Shown: positions 6,928 to 18,919, numbered from the stretch's first letter. The stretch: 64,000 bases of DNA from Aurantimonas marianensis (GCF_024195285.1 NZ_JALHBS010000053.1:17636-81635), one strand, 5' to 3'. Made by a program: numbers and translations. The notes: generated from the letters alone by a model not told the origin.

Positions 6928-9318
6928 ATGCTTACAATTCCTTTTCTCAGAAAGAACCCCCGATCCGTTTCTATCGAAACCGAATTGTCGTCCCGCTTTC
7001 GCGGCGTCCAGATCAACAACATCTTGAAATTCACGCCGATCATGATGCTCGGCAACATGGTCAGCGCGACGGTCATATTTCCTGTCGCCCATGAGGCCGG
7101 TCTGGCCTCGGCATTTTTAATCTGGTGCGCCCCGCTTCTCTACTTCGTCTTCGCCGCCGCCCGATCACGGGACCGCATCGTGAAGTCGGGATACCTCCAG
7201 ACCGCATCGCGGCGCGCCATAGAACGCGCCAAGCTTTCCGCCTTGCTGCTCGGGTCCTGGTGGTCGATCACCATCCTCGTCATCTACCCGGCGGCTGACA
7301 GCGGTGGAAAGGCGATCGCCGCGACGATCGTCGTGGGGCTGATTTCCGGCAGCGCCTTCGCCCTCTGCGCGCTCCCCGCCGCCATGCTCAACTACATGCT
7401 CCCCGTCATCGCAGGGGGGGCTACGGCCCTGCTTCTTTCCGGCAACCCGCATGACATTCTTTTCACGATCCTGCTCTGCGCTTTCTCCTTCATCGTCATC
7501 CAGAGCGGCCTCGGTCGCGCTCAACTGATCAAGGCAAGTTTCGAGGATCAGCAGAAACTGGCCGAACAGTCGGCCATTATCGAACTCCTGCTGCGCGATT
7601 TCGAGGAAGGAACCAGCGACTGGCTATGGGAAACCGATGCCGGCGGAACGCTCACCCGCGGCATCGAACGCTTCTCGCAGTTCCGCTGTAAGGCCCAGGC
7701 CGCGAACGATATGCCGCCCGACGGTAGCACGACGCTGCAATCCATCCTTTCCTGCTCCGGCGGGATGTTCCAAGGCCACAGCCCGATTTCAGACCATCTG
7801 GCGGCCCGGACACCGTTTCGCGATCAGGTCATCGAAGTCGGCGCGCGGCAAGCGTCGCGATGGATGTCCATTTCGGGCAAACCGATCTTCGATTGCAGCG
7901 GCGAGTTTATCGGCTTTCGCGGCGTGGCGTCGGATATCACCGCCGCTCGCGAGGCTGAAATCCGCATCCACTATCTGGCTCATCACGACAGCCTGACGGG
8001 CTTGGCCAATCGGGCCCATTTCGCCGAGCAGATCGAAGCGATTTTGCGCGAGGACGATTGCGAGGGACCGGTCGGCAGTATCTTCTATCTCGATCTCGAC
8101 AACTTCAAAGCCATCAACGACACACGTGGCCATACGATGGGCGACCGGCTGCTGAAAGCGGTCGGCGCCCGCTTGAAGGATGTGGTCGGCCCCGAGGACA
8201 CGGTGTCGCGCATCGGCGGCGACGAATATGCCATCATCGCGCGAAGCGCCCGGGATGAGAACGCGGCCGGCCGCTTGGCGACGGCGATCCTGGAGAGCTT
8301 CGCCCGGCCGTTCGATCTGGGATCGGAAACGGCGTGCGTCGGATCGTCCGTCGGCATCGCCTTTCCGGGCAAGGACGGCAAGACCGCCGAACATCTTCTC
8401 AAGAGCGCCGATCTCGCCCTTTATCACGCCAAGGAGGAAGGCAAGCGGACCTATCGATTCTTTACCCTCGCGATGGCCCGTCAGCGCCTCGAACGCCACC
8501 GCCTGGAACAGGATCTTCGCGATGCCATCGGCAACGGGGAACTGTTCCTTCAGTATCAGCCGCTCATCCACAACGGCACGCGCAGGACGGTCGGCTTCGA
8601 GGCGCTGCTGCGCTGGCAGCATCCCGAGCACGGCCGGGTAACGCCCGACCGGTTCATCCCTCTGGCGGAGGAGATCGGCGCCATCACGGAGATTGGCGCG
8701 TGGGTCATCCATCAGGCCTGCGGAACCGCGGCGTCCTGGCCGGAAGAGCTCTCGGTCGCGGTCAATGTCTCGGCCCACCAGTTCAAGGATGGCGGCATCG
8801 TCGAAGCGGTGCGGGACGCGCTGGCGCGAACCGGTCTGCGCCCCGATCGGTTGGAACTGGAGATCACCGAAAGCGTCCTGATCGACGACGCGCAACAGGT
8901 CGTCGAGATACTCCACAAATTGCGGAACATCGGCGTCAAGATCGCCCTCGACGATTTCGGCACCGGCTATTCCAGCCTGTCCTATCTGCGCCGCTTCGCC
9001 TTCGACAAGCTGAAGATCGACCGCTCCTTCGTCAGCGCCATCAAGGACGACCCCGTCGCCCGCGGCATCCTCGAGACGATCATGATCCTTGGCCGTGTCC
9101 TCGACCTTTGCGTAACCGCCGAGGGCGTCGAGGATGATGCGCAACTCGCCATTCTCAGCAAGCTGAACTGCAGCCAGTTGCAGGGTTACTACTTCAGTCC
9201 GCCGATGGCCGAAACCGATGTGGGCGGCTACCTCCTCAACGAATTCCGGCGCTCGGCAGTCGCGGCCAGCGCCGACGTCCCCCGTCTGGCGAAATCGTTG
9301 TCGGCGGCGCGCGACTGA
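6928..9318 (+). CDS. Membrane-bound GGDEF/EAL cyclic-di-GMP enzyme with PAS domain
   Basis: A 796-residue bifunctional-type signalling protein. The N-terminal third (about residues 34-198) is hydrophobic with several membrane segments. A PAS-like domain follows (about 222-345), then a GGDEF domain with the active loop as GGDEY (residue 430), then an EAL domain with EALLRW (about 557) and DDFGTGYSS (676). Both catalytic motifs look usable, so it could make and degrade c-di-GMP. ATG 6928 is chosen because residues encoded upstream (in frame from 6754) are low-complexity and precede no clear RBS; the start is the least certain part. About 260 bases upstream lack a gene. It stands alone, converging on apt. 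Confidence 0.92.
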   Translation: MLTIPFLRKNPRSVSIETELSSRFRGVQINNILKFTPIMMLGNMVSATVIFPVAHEAGLASAFLIWCAPLLYFVFAAARSRDRIVKSGYLQTASRRAIERAKLSALLLGSWWSITILVIYPAADSGGKAIAATIVVGLISGSAFALCALPAAMLNYMLPVIAGGATALLLSGNPHDILFTILLCAFSFIVIQSGLGRAQLIKASFEDQQKLAEQSAIIELLLRDFEEGTSDWLWETDAGGTLTRGIERFSQFRCKAQAANDMPPDGSTTLQSILSCSGGMFQGHSPISDHLAARTPFRDQVIEVGARQASRWMSISGKPIFDCSGEFIGFRGVASDITAAREAEIRIHYLAHHDSLTGLANRAHFAEQIEAILREDDCEGPVGSIFYLDLDNFKAINDTRGHTMGDRLLKAVGARLKDVVGPEDTVSRIGGDEYAIIARSARDENAAGRLATAILESFARPFDLGSETACVGSSVGIAFPGKDGKTAEHLLKSADLALYHAKEEGKRTYRFFTLAMARQRLERHRLEQDLRDAIGNGELFLQYQPLIHNGTRRTVGFEALLRWQHPEHGRVTPDRFIPLAEEIGAITEIGAWVIHQACGTAASWPEELSVAVNVSAHQFKDGGIVEAVRDALARTGLRPDRLELEITESVLIDDAQQVVEILHKLRNIGVKIALDDFGTGYSSLSYLRRFAFDKLKIDRSFVSAIKDDPVARGILETIMILGRVLDLCVTAEGVEDDAQLAILSKLNCSQLQGYYFSPPMAETDVGGYLLNEFRRSAVAASADVPRLAKSLSAARD

Positions 9319-9355
9319 CGCCGCTGCCGGTTCCCGCCCGCCGGCGGCGGTCCTG

Positions 9356-9462
9356 CTAGAGCATCGGACCGAAAACCGGAATCCGGTTTTTGGATGATCC
9401 GAGGCCCAATCAAAAATGTTAGAGTGTCCCTTGCGCGTCCGAACGGACGCGCGGCGCTCTAG
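9356..9462. repeat. Intergenic palindromic repeat with terminal CTAGAGC / GCTCTAG
   Basis: A 107-base unit bounded by inverted ends CTAGAGC (9356-9362) and GCTCTAG (9456-9462). Inside are two hairpins: an imperfect one pairing CCGAAAACCGG with CCGGTTTTTGG, and a perfect one, GCGCGTCCG-AA-CGGACGCGC (9433-9452). Such elements are common between genes in Hyphomicrobiales genomes. It lies between convergent genes (the GGDEF/EAL gene and apt) and may also end transcription from both sides. Confidence 0.75.
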
Positions 9463-9465
9463 GCG

Positions 9466-9996
9466 TCAGTGACCGGCAAACGCCACGAGGGTCCGGACGT
9501 CCACGCCCAACGCCTCGAGCTTCTTGCGCCCCCCAAGATCCGGCAGATCGATGACGAAGCAGGCGGCGACGATCTCGGCGCCGAGCTCGCGCAACAGCTT
9601 CACCGCGCCCTCGGCGGTACCGCCGGTGGCGATCAGATCGTCGGTGAGGAGCACGCGCTGGCCAGGGCTGACGGCATCGCGGTGCATCTCCATCTCGTCG
9701 ACGCCGTATTCGAGGCTATAGGCGACCCGGACCGTGTCATGCGGCAGCTTGCCCTTCTTGCGGATCGGCACGAAACCGGCCGACAACTGATGGGCAAGCG
9801 CCCCGCCGAGGATGAAGCCGCGCGCCTCGATCCCGGCGACATGGTCGACGTCCTCGTTCTTGTAGGGAGCGACCAGCGTGTCGACGGCGGCGCGAAAGAT
9901 CGCCGGGTCGGCCAGCAGCGTCGTGATGTCGCGAAACCGGATACCCGGTTTGGGATAATCGGCAATGGTGCGGATGGCGGCAGCGAAATCGTGCAT
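9466..9996 (-). CDS. apt: Adenine phosphoribosyltransferase
   Basis: Salvages adenine to AMP using PRPP. The 176 residues include the substrate segment [15 protein letters not shown] near residue 18, [17 protein letters not shown] near 55 and the PRPP-binding loop [18 protein letters not shown] near 118-135. Length and motifs are typical. It converges on the GGDEF/EAL gene with a palindromic repeat between them. Upstream, 44 bases separate it from the monooxygenase gene on the same strand, so it may be part of that transcript. Confidence 0.96.
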   Translation of the reverse strand: MHDFAAAIRTIADYPKPGIRFRDITTLLADPAIFRAAVDTLVAPYKNEDVDHVAGIEARGFILGGALAHQLSAGFVPIRKKGKLPHDTVRVAYSLEYGVDEMEMHRDAVSPGQRVLLTDDLIATGGTAEGAVKLLRELGAEIVAACFVIDLPDLGGRKKLEALGVDVRTLVAFAGH

Positions 9997-10040
9997 GCGG
10001 TTACCGGCCTCTCGGAAGAACGAAAATCATCAGGTGAGGT

Positions 10041-10361
10041 TCAATCCGCCGCGCCGATGGTCTGGATGACCTCGAAGCCCTCGATTTCCGGATGACCTTC
10101 ATAAAGCGGCCGCGTGCCGCCGGCGCTGCCGTGGGCGGCGCGGAACGCCTCCGATTTGGTCCAAGCCTGAAACGCGGCGAGGCTTTGCCAGATCGTATGG
10201 GAAGAATAGAGCGTGTGGCCCTCACGCGCCGGCCCGCGCAGCATATGGAACTCGACGAAGCCGGGGACGTCCCCCAGTTTCGAATCACGGTTCAGCCACA
10301 GCGCCTCGAATTCGGCTTCCGCGCCGGGCAGCACCTTGAAGCGGTTCATGGCGATATACAT
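10041..10361 (-). CDS. Antibiotic-biosynthesis-monooxygenase fold protein, HmuQ/HmuD-like heme-degrading type
   Basis: A 106-residue ferredoxin-fold (ABM) protein. The start MYIAMNRFKVLPGAEAEFEA and the segments PGFVEFHMLRGP and WTKSEAFRAAH resemble rhizobial HmuQ/HmuD heme oxygenases, which open heme and release iron, but heme ligands cannot be confirmed by eye. GGAGG sits upstream of ATG 10361. An in-frame extension to 10628 would read through the petC terminator and is rejected. No heme uptake genes are nearby, so a housekeeping ABM protein remains possible. Confidence 0.75.
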   Translation of the reverse strand: MYIAMNRFKVLPGAEAEFEALWLNRDSKLGDVPGFVEFHMLRGPAREGHTLYSSHTIWQSLAAFQAWTKSEAFRAAHGSAGGTRPLYEGHPEIEGFEVIQTIGAAD

Positions 10362-10437
10362 CGCTGGTTCCTCCATCCGCAGTTGCTCGGCACCTTGATC
10401 GCCCAAGCGGGACCGCCCCACAAGAGGCCCCTTCACC

Positions 10438-10470
10438 AAGAAAAAAGGGAGCTTGAAAAGCCCCCTTTTC
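10438..10470 (-). terminator. Rho-independent terminator of petABC
   Basis: Read on the minus strand, GGGGGCTT and AAGCTCCC form a stem around a short loop, followed by TTTTTT. It lies about 32 bases after the petC stop codon and before the downstream monooxygenase gene. Confidence 0.75.
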
Positions 10471-10501
10471 CGATCGTTCTTGCCCCCGACAATGACCGCT
10501 G

Positions 10502-11518
10502 TCAGTGCGGCGTGCCCGCCCAGACCCGCCGTTTGATCAGGAACATCAGCGCGGCGAACACGACGAGGAACAGCATGACGATCAGGCCGGTCGCCTTGCG
10601 CTCGGCGAGGTGCGGCTCGGCGGCCCACATCAGGAACGCCGACACATCGCGGGCGTACTGGTCCGTCGTCTCGGGCGCACCGTCGCCGTATTCCACGAAG
10701 CCGTCCGAGATCGGCTCTGCCATCGCCAGCGCCGGGCCGTAAAGATAATACGGGTTGTAGTATGTGCCCGGCTGCAGCTCCAACCCCGCTGGTGCCTCTT
10801 CATAGCCCGTCAGCAGCGCATGGATGTAGTCGGGCCCCGACTCCGCATACTGGGTGAAGATGTCGAAGACGAAGGTCGGGAAGCCGCGTTCGGCGGCCCG
10901 CGCCTTGGCGATCAGCGACAAGTCCGGCGGCACCGCGCCATTGTTGGCAGCGGCAGCGGCCTCGGGGTTGGGGAACGGCGCCGGGAAGCGGTCGGACGGA
11001 ATGCCCGGCCGCTCGAACATATCGCCGTCGCCATTCGGGCCGTCCTGCACCAGATACTCGGCGGCGAAAGCTTTCACCTGGTCTTCGCTGTAACCGAGCG
11101 CCTCGAGATTGCGCATCGCGACGAGGTTCATCGAATGGCAGGCGGCACAGACCTCCTTGTAGACCTTGAGGCCGCGCTGCAACTGCCCGATGTCCCAACT
11201 GCCGAACGGGCCGGCGAAGCTCCAGGACAGTTCGTCGGGCTTCTTGATCGGATAATGCGGCGTTTCGGACTCGGCATGCTCCTCCTCGGGCATTTTCTCG
11301 GAGGCGACGGCCTCGGCCGGCTGTTCCCCTGCGGCGGCTTCGGCCGGCTGTACGGCCTCGGTATTTTCAGCCGCCGGCTGCCCGCCTTCGGCGGTGGCGG
11401 CAGGCGCGGCTTCGACGGTCCCGGCGGGCGGGGCCGAGTCTTGTGCGATCGCGACCGACATCGGCGCGAAGACGACGCCCGCGGCGAGAAGGGCTGACAA
11501 CAGTCTGGTCATTGGCAT
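10502..11518 (-). CDS. petC: Cytochrome c1 of the bc1 complex
   Basis: Heme-c subunit that passes electrons from the Rieske protein to cytochrome c. The 338 residues hold a signal peptide (1-26, cleavage after AIA), a long Ala/Glu/Pro/Gln-rich segment (about 27-88), then the conserved FAGPFGSWDI, the heme site CAACH (124-128) and a single C-terminal membrane anchor (about 313-331) ending in KRRVW. The low-complexity acidic insertion between signal peptide and cytochrome is unusual in length. Last gene of petABC, 24 bases after petB, with a terminator downstream. Confidence 0.96.
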   Translation of the reverse strand: MPMTRLLSALLAAGVVFAPMSVAIAQDSAPPAGTVEAAPAATAEGGQPAAENTEAVQPAEAAAGEQPAEAVASEKMPEEEHAESETPHYPIKKPDELSWSFAGPFGSWDIGQLQRGLKVYKEVCAACHSMNLVAMRNLEALGYSEDQVKAFAAEYLVQDGPNGDGDMFERPGIPSDRFPAPFPNPEAAAAANNGAVPPDLSLIAKARAAERGFPTFVFDIFTQYAESGPDYIHALLTGYEEAPAGLELQPGTYYNPYYLYGPALAMAEPISDGFVEYGDGAPETTDQYARDVSAFLMWAAEPHLAERKATGLIVMLFLVVFAALMFLIKRRVWAGTPH

Positions 11519-11542
11519 GTCTTCTTTCTCCGAAGCCTCAGC

Positions 11543-12859
11543 TCAGCCTCTGGTTTCCGGCGCCGAGGCCGTCGGTGCGGGGGCCGCCCCGCCGCCGGTG
11601 CCCGTGCCGACACCGCGATCGGGTCCGAGCACCGCCTCGCTGATCGAGTTGGGCAGCTTCCTGGGCGTCTCGATCAGTCCAAGAACCGGCATCACGATCA
11701 GGAAATGCCCGAAATAGTAGATCGTCCCGAACAGGGCCAGGATCGGGTAGATGCCTTCCGCCGGCTTGGCACCGAGCCAGCCGAGGAAAATGCAATCGGC
11801 GACGAGGATCCAGAAGAATATCTTGTAAAGCGGCCGAAACGCCGTCGACTTTACCCGCGACGTATCGAGCCATGGCACGAAGAACAGCACCAGGATCGAG
11901 CCGAACATCACCAGCACGCCGCCGAGTTTGGAATCGATCGGGCCGATATTGAAGGTGATGGCGCGCAGCATGGCGTAGAACGGCAGGAAGTACCATTCGG
12001 GCACGATGTGCGCCGGCGTCTTCAGCGGGTTCGCCTCGATATAGTTGTCGGGGTGGCCGAGGAAGTTCGGCAGGTAGAAGACGAAATACGCGAAGATCGC
12101 CAGGAAGACGATCATGGCGAAGCCGTCCTTGATCGTCGCGTGCGGCGTGAACGGCACGGTATCCTTCGACGACTTGACCTCGACGCCGGTCGGGTTGGTC
12201 TGTCCGGTGACGTGCAGCGCCCAAACGTGCAGGATCACCACGCCGGCGATCATGAACGGCAAGAGATAGTGCAGCGAGAAGAAGCGGTTCAGCGTGGCGT
12301 TGTCGACCGCGAAGCCGCCGAGCAGCAGCTGCTGGATCGGCTCGCCGATCAGCGGGAAGGCGGTGAAGAAGCCGGTGATGACCGTGGCGCCCCAGAACGA
12401 CATCTGGCCCCAGGGCAGCACGTAGCCCATGAACGCCGTCGCCATCATCAGGAGGAAGATGATCACGCCGAGAATCCACAAGACCTCGCGGGGCTGCTTG
12501 TAGGAGCCGTAGTAAAGGCCGCGGAAGATATGGATATAGACGGCGATGAAGAAGAACGACGCGCCGGTGGCGTGCATGTAGCGCAACAGCCAGCCCCAGT
12601 TGACGTCGCGCATGATCCTCTCGACGGATTCGAAGGCGATCGCCGAAGAGGCGGCGTAGTGCATGGCCAGCACGATGCCGGTCAGGATCTGAAGCACCAG
12701 GAAGATCGAGAGAATGCCACCGAAGGTGTAGGCGTAATTCAGGTTGCGCGGCACCGGATAGGCGACGAAGGAATCATACATGAGACGCGGCAGCGGCAGC
12801 CGCGCGTCCAGCCAGCGCATGAAGCCGCTCGTCGGAACATAGGAAGAATGACCACTCAT
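11543..12859 (-). CDS. petB: Cytochrome b of the bc1 complex
   Basis: Integral membrane subunit with the two b hemes and the quinol sites. The 438 residues show eight hydrophobic helices, the heme-ligand helices [20 protein letters not shown] and [20 protein letters not shown], and the Qo-site [11 protein letters not shown] Gly/Ala/Pro-rich tail (about 415-438) follows the last helix. ATG 12859 starts [16 protein letters not shown]; an in-frame extension upstream overlaps petA and is rejected. Cytochrome b and c1 are separate genes here, not a fused fbcH. Lies 19 bases after petA. Confidence 0.97.
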   Translation of the reverse strand: MSGHSSYVPTSGFMRWLDARLPLPRLMYDSFVAYPVPRNLNYAYTFGGILSIFLVLQILTGIVLAMHYAASSAIAFESVERIMRDVNWGWLLRYMHATGASFFFIAVYIHIFRGLYYGSYKQPREVLWILGVIIFLLMMATAFMGYVLPWGQMSFWGATVITGFFTAFPLIGEPIQQLLLGGFAVDNATLNRFFSLHYLLPFMIAGVVILHVWALHVTGQTNPTGVEVKSSKDTVPFTPHATIKDGFAMIVFLAIFAYFVFYLPNFLGHPDNYIEANPLKTPAHIVPEWYFLPFYAMLRAITFNIGPIDSKLGGVLVMFGSILVLFFVPWLDTSRVKSTAFRPLYKIFFWILVADCIFLGWLGAKPAEGIYPILALFGTIYYFGHFLIVMPVLGLIETPRKLPNSISEAVLGPDRGVGTGTGGGAAPAPTASAPETRG

Positions 12860-12878
12860 AGCTCGAACTTTCTCCCTG

Positions 12879-13460
12879 TCAGCCGATGCGCACGGTCGTG
12901 TCGGACGTGAATGCGAAGGGCGGAATCGCCATGTTTTCCGGCGCCGGTCCGGTGCGGATGCGTCCGGCCGTGTCGTAATGCGAGCCATGGCACGGGCAGA
13001 ACCAGCCGTCGTAATCGCCGGCCTGCCCGAGCGGAATGCAGCCGAGATGGGTGCAGACGCCGACCATGACGAGCCAGGCCTCCTTGCTTTCGGCGGAGCG
13101 GTTCTCGTCGGTCGCCGGCGCGTCACCGGGGATATTGGCGTTGCGCGCCAGCGGATCCTTCAGCTCGGACAGATCAACGGCCTTGCCCTCCTCGATCTCC
13201 GCCGCCGTGCGCTGGCGGATGAAGATCGGCTTGCCGCGCCATTTGGCGGTGATCGACTGCCCTTCGGCCACCTGGCTGACATCGACTTCGATCTCGGCCA
13301 GGGCCAGCGTCGCGGCGTCCGGGTTCATCTGATCGATGAACGGCCAGGCGAAGGCGGCAGCGCCGACCGCGCCGATCGCGCCGGTGGCGATGTAGAGAAA
13401 ATCCCGGCGGTTCGGGTCGGAATGCTCCCGGTTCGGGTCGGCGTTTTCGTTGACGCTCAC
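12879..13460 (-). CDS. petA: Rieske iron-sulfur subunit of the bc1 complex
   Basis: [2Fe-2S] subunit that takes electrons from quinol. The 193 residues include a twin-arginine signal/anchor (NRRDFLY at 17-23, membrane helix about 24-42) and the cluster motifs CTHLGC (136-141) and CPCHGSH (155-161), giving ligands Cys136, His138, Cys155 and His158 and the disulfide pair Cys141/Cys157. GTG 13460 is preferred over GTG 13472 because AGGAGT then sits 10 bases upstream, whereas it would abut the earlier codon. First gene of petABC. Confidence 0.95.
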   Translation of the reverse strand: MSVNENADPNREHSDPNRRDFLYIATGAIGAVGAAAFAWPFIDQMNPDAATLALAEIEVDVSQVAEGQSITAKWRGKPIFIRQRTAAEIEEGKAVDLSELKDPLARNANIPGDAPATDENRSAESKEAWLVMVGVCTHLGCIPLGQAGDYDGWFCPCHGSHYDTAGRIRTGPAPENMAIPPFAFTSDTTVRIG

Positions 13461-13728
13461 GGCGGCTGCCACTCCTTGACTGGTCTCGCGCGGATCGCAC
13501 CGCTTCTTGCGGATTTAAGCCCGCGCGGCAAGGGGAGAGGCGACGCATTTTCGCCGCACTCCCGAAAAGATCGCGATTTCGGGCGCGTTTTAGGCGGGAA
13601 GCCGGCCGGTTGTCCAGACGAAAGGGGGTGTGACGGCAACGTGTCGCGTGGGGGGGCGCGGAGATCACGGGTTGCCTTGTTCCGCCGGGGCATCTCGACT
13701 GTAGAGGAGATCGTAGTCTCTGCCGCCC

Positions 13729-14008
13729 TCATTCCCCAAACGCCTGCGTCTGATCGCGCGCGCCGTGCAGCACGCGCACGATCCGGACCTCATCGTCCAA
13801 TTCGCGGAAGAACAGCAGATACCGGCCATGCACGGCAGCTCTCAGGCCAGGACTGATATCGTCTCGCGCCCGGAAGCTGCGCGGTCCGTGCGCCGCTTGC
13901 CACGCCTTGGCCTCCACTTTCCGCGCGGTCGGGATCGTCCTCGGCGATATAAAGGCCAATCGCCAAGAGATCGGCGCGCGCTTCGTGCGTGAAGCCGAGC
14001 CGCTTCAT
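13729..14008 (-). pseudogene. parE: ParE-family toxin, frame broken
   Basis: ParE toxins poison DNA gyrase. The start MKRLGFTHEARADLLAIGLY-IAEDDPDRA reads in one frame from 14008. The remaining family core, KVEAKAW, then ARDDISPGLRAAVHGRYLLF and VRIVRVLHGARD, reads in the +1 frame and stops at 13729. The switch is needed at about 13930-13945. Compared with intact ParE proteins roughly ten residues around the switch also look missing or altered, so a small deletion plus shift is likelier than one miscalled base. The 5' end overlaps parD by ATGA as in intact parDE operons. Confidence 0.78.
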
Positions 14009-14280
14009 CCCTTGGTGGCGCGGCGCTCCGCGATCATCTGGCGAAGCTCCGCGAAAAACTCGCCGGCGGGAATGCTCGGCCCGCTCTCGTCCCCGATCCT
14101 GATCGCCTCACGGAGGGTTTGCAAGTCACGGCTTTCCTCTTCGCGCCGGCGCGACCAATCCCGCAGCGCCTCCCGGACGATTTCGCTGGTGGACGCATAT
14201 TCGCCCCCCTCGACGGTGCGTCGCAGCATTGCGGCCGTTTCGGCCGGCATGGTGATCGTCAGGCGTTCGACCGAGGACAT
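14005..14280 (-). CDS. parD: ParD-family antitoxin (ribbon-helix-helix)
   Basis: A 91-residue antitoxin. The N-terminal ribbon-helix-helix (VERLTITMPAETAAMLRR, then GEYASTSEIVREALRDWSRR) binds the operon promoter; the C-terminal part (RIGDESGPSIPAGEFFAELR) is the usual toxin-embracing helix. The gene is intact while its toxin partner is frame-broken. GGGAG precedes the ATG, and the upstream 14,290-14,325 stretch is AT-rich with a repeated TAAAAT/AGATAAT pattern suited to promoter and operator. Confidence 0.85.
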   Translation of the reverse strand: MSSVERLTITMPAETAAMLRRTVEGGEYASTSEIVREALRDWSRRREEESRDLQTLREAIRIGDESGPSIPAGEFFAELRQMIAERRATKG

Positions 14281-14361
14281 GACAACTCCCGAAAACAGAT
14301 TATCTTATTTTAGCATACTTTTGAGGCGCCTGCCTTTTTCCGAACCCCCTCATGCCCCCCC

Positions 14362-16235
14362 CTACTCCGCCGCTTCTTCTTCCCGCTGCCCATACAGGAA
14401 GCCGCCCGACTGCCTGGCCCAGAGGCTGGCATAGAGTCCGTCCCGCGCCACCAGCTCCGCATGACTGCCCTCCTCGACGATCCGGCCTTCGTCGAGCACG
14501 ATCAGCCGGTCCATCGCGGCGATGGTCGAAAGACGGTGGGCGATGGCGATGACGGTCTTGCCCTCCATCATCTTCGTCAGATTCTCCTGGATGGCCGCCT
14601 CGACCTCTGAATCCAGCGCCGAAGTCGCCTCGTCCAGCACCAGGATCGGCGCGTCCTTCAAAAGCACACGGGCGATCGCGATGCGCTGGCGCTGGCCGCC
14701 CGACAGCTTGATGCCGCGCTCGCCGACATGGGCGTCGTAGCCGGTGCGGCCCTTCGGGTCGCGCAGGGTGGGGATGAAATCCTCGGCGTTGGCCCGTTCG
14801 GCCGCCGACAATATGTCGCCCTCGTCGGCACCCGGCCTTCCATAGGCGATGTTGTCGCGGATCGAGCGGTGCAGAAGCGATGTGTCCTGGGTGACGACGC
14901 CGATAGCGCCGCGCAGCGAGGCCTGGGTCACGCCGGAAATATCCTGGCCGTCGATGAGGATGCGTCCGCCCTCGAGGTCGTAGAGGCGCAGGAGCAGATT
15001 GACCAGCGTCGTCTTGCCGGCGCCCGAACGCCCGACGAGACCGATCTTCTCGCCCGGCCGGATCGCCAGCGACAGATCCTCGACGACCCCGCCGCCCTTG
15101 CCATAGTGGAAGCTGACATTCTCGTAGCGGATGGCGCCGCGTGACGCCTCGAGCGGTCTGGCATCCGGCTCGTCGACCAGCGTCGGCAGCTGCCCCACGG
15201 TCGCGACGGCGTCCTGGATGGTGCCGTAATTGCGCACCAAGCCATTGATGTTGAACATCATCCAGCCGGACATCTGGTTGAGCCTGAGCACCAGTCCGAG
15301 GGCGATGGCGACCCCGCCGGTGGTGATGCCGCCGGCCTGCCAGCCGAGGATCGCCACCGTGCCGACGCCGGTCATCATGACGCCGTTGAGGACGGCGACG
15401 GCGGTTCGCACCTCGGTCAGCGCACGCGTCATCCGCCGCGTCGCATCGACCAGATGAGAAAAACCCGCCTTGACGAAGCCGTCCTCGCTGCGCGCCGAAT
15501 CGAACAGCTTCACCGAGAGAATGTTGGTGAAGCTGTCGACGACCCGGCCCGAGACGATCGAGCGCGCGTCGGCCGCCGCCCGCCCATGTCTGCGGATCTT
15601 CGGCAAAAGGTTGCGGACGATCCAGACATAGCCGAGCGCCCAGGCGCCCAGCACCACTGCCATGCGCCAGTCGAGCGCGCCGAGAATCGTCACGGTCAGG
15701 ATGATGAAGGTGACGAACGACCAGAAGGTCTGCAGGATCGTGGTGACGAAGTCGCCGGTCGCCGCGCCCACCTGCTGCACCTTCTGGGCCAGCCGGCCGG
15801 CGAAATCGTTCTGGAAGAAGGTGTAGGGCTGCTCCATCAGCCGGCGATAGCTTTGCCAGCGGATGCGGTTGTAGAAGCTCGGCGAGATCACCTGTTCCTC
15901 GAGGATGGAGGACACGAGCAGGATCGCCGCCCGGCCGACCAGCGTCAGCAAGGCGAGCCCGGCAATCAGCCAGAAATGCTCGGCGAACAGCGTTGCCGGC
16001 GACGAGCGCTCCAGCGCGTCGATCAGCCAGCCGACGCCGGTATACATGACCGCCTCGATGCCGCCGGTCAGGCCGCCGGTGGCCAGCAATCCGAGCAGCG
16101 GCCACTTGGCCTGCTTGGCGAAGTGCCAGATGAAGCGGTTGGTCTCCTTGGGCAGCGGCGCCAGATGGCCGGCGCCCTCCCCCTCGTCGTCGAACGGATC
16201 GAGCAGCGCCTCGAAACGCTGGAGAAACCGGTCCA

Positions 16236-16239
<4 letters not shown>
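14362..16239 (-). CDS. ABC exporter half-transporter (membrane plus ATPase), second of a coupled pair
   Basis: A 625-residue type I ABC half-transporter: six-helix membrane domain (about residues 50-340) and ATPase domain (about 370-600) with Walker A GRSGAGKTT, signature LSGGQRQR and Walker B ILVLDEATSALD. Its start overlaps the stop of the upstream ABC gene by 4 bases (ATGA) and both proteins have 625 residues, so a heterodimeric exporter of MdlAB/multidrug-like type is likely. The substrate cannot be read from sequence. It is followed by a gap and then the parD promoter region. Confidence 0.93.
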
Positions 16240-18113
<1,874 letters not shown>

Positions 18114-18292
18114 CAAGATCTTCCATCGGGTCGGACGCCCGTTCCATGAATCATGGCAGGTCCGAGCATTTTCGGACGGCAACCGGCTGTGGCGAGGCGG
18201 TCCCCTCGATATAGGACGAACCCAGGCCAATTCACGGCTTCCGCGACGCCGGGCGCGGCTTGCCGCTCCCATGACGACAGGCAAGGCTACCG

Positions 18293-18811
18293 ATGATCCA
18301 GGATCGCGACGACCACGAGCCCGGCAAGACAGCCGCTTCGACCGGGGCCGGGGCGATCGCGCTCGCCCTCTATCAGCCGGACATCGCCGGCAACACCGGC
18401 ACGATCCTGCGGCTCGGCGCCTGCCTTGGCCTTGCCGTCGAGATCATCGAGCCGGCCGGCTTCGACCTCTCCGACCGCGCCCTGAAGCGCGCCGGCATGG
18501 ATTATCTCGTCATGTCCAGCCTGGTCCGGCATGTCGATTTTGCCGGCTTCGACGCGGCGCGCCGGGCGGCCGGTCGAAGGTTGGTGCTGTTCACCACCAA
18601 AGCCCCGACGCGCTATACCGATTTCGCCTTCCGGCCCGGCGACGTCCTCCTGTTGGGCCGCGAGAGCGCGGGGGTTCCGGAGAACGTCCATGCGCTCGCC
18701 GATGCCGCCGTGACCATCCCGATGGACGGCGGCGGCCGCTCGCTGAACCTTGCCGTCGCCGCCGGCATGGCGGCAGGCGAAGCGCTCAGGCAGGTCAGGT
18801 GGGGCGGGTGA
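18293..18811 (+). CDS. trmL: tRNA (cytidine(34)-2'-O)-methyltransferase
   Basis: SPOUT-family enzyme that 2'-O-methylates the wobble base of tRNA-Leu species. The 172 residues show the three SPOUT motifs: GNTGTILRLGACLG near residue 35, LLLGRESAGVPE near 119 and IPMDGGGRSLNLAVAAG near 142. The N-terminal 20 residues (Ser/Thr/Ala-rich) are longer than usual, so a slightly later start is possible. Divergent from the ABC pair. Confidence 0.92.
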   Translation: MIQDRDDHEPGKTAASTGAGAIALALYQPDIAGNTGTILRLGACLGLAVEIIEPAGFDLSDRALKRAGMDYLVMSSLVRHVDFAGFDAARRAAGRRLVLFTTKAPTRYTDFAFRPGDVLLLGRESAGVPENVHALADAAVTIPMDGGGRSLNLAVAAGMAAGEALRQVRWGG

Positions 18812-18919
18812 TGGCTCGCCGTGGGGCTCGGACTGCTATCAGACCAGCCCACCGTCCAAGGGTTGCGTTGCCACGGCCGTTGGATATCAATGGCGTGATC
18901 GAATTTAGCAACCTGTCCG

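Noticed and set aside
7789..9144. 451-codon open frame antisense to the GGDEF/EAL gene
   Set aside because: Codon-bias shadow; no RBS or motif.
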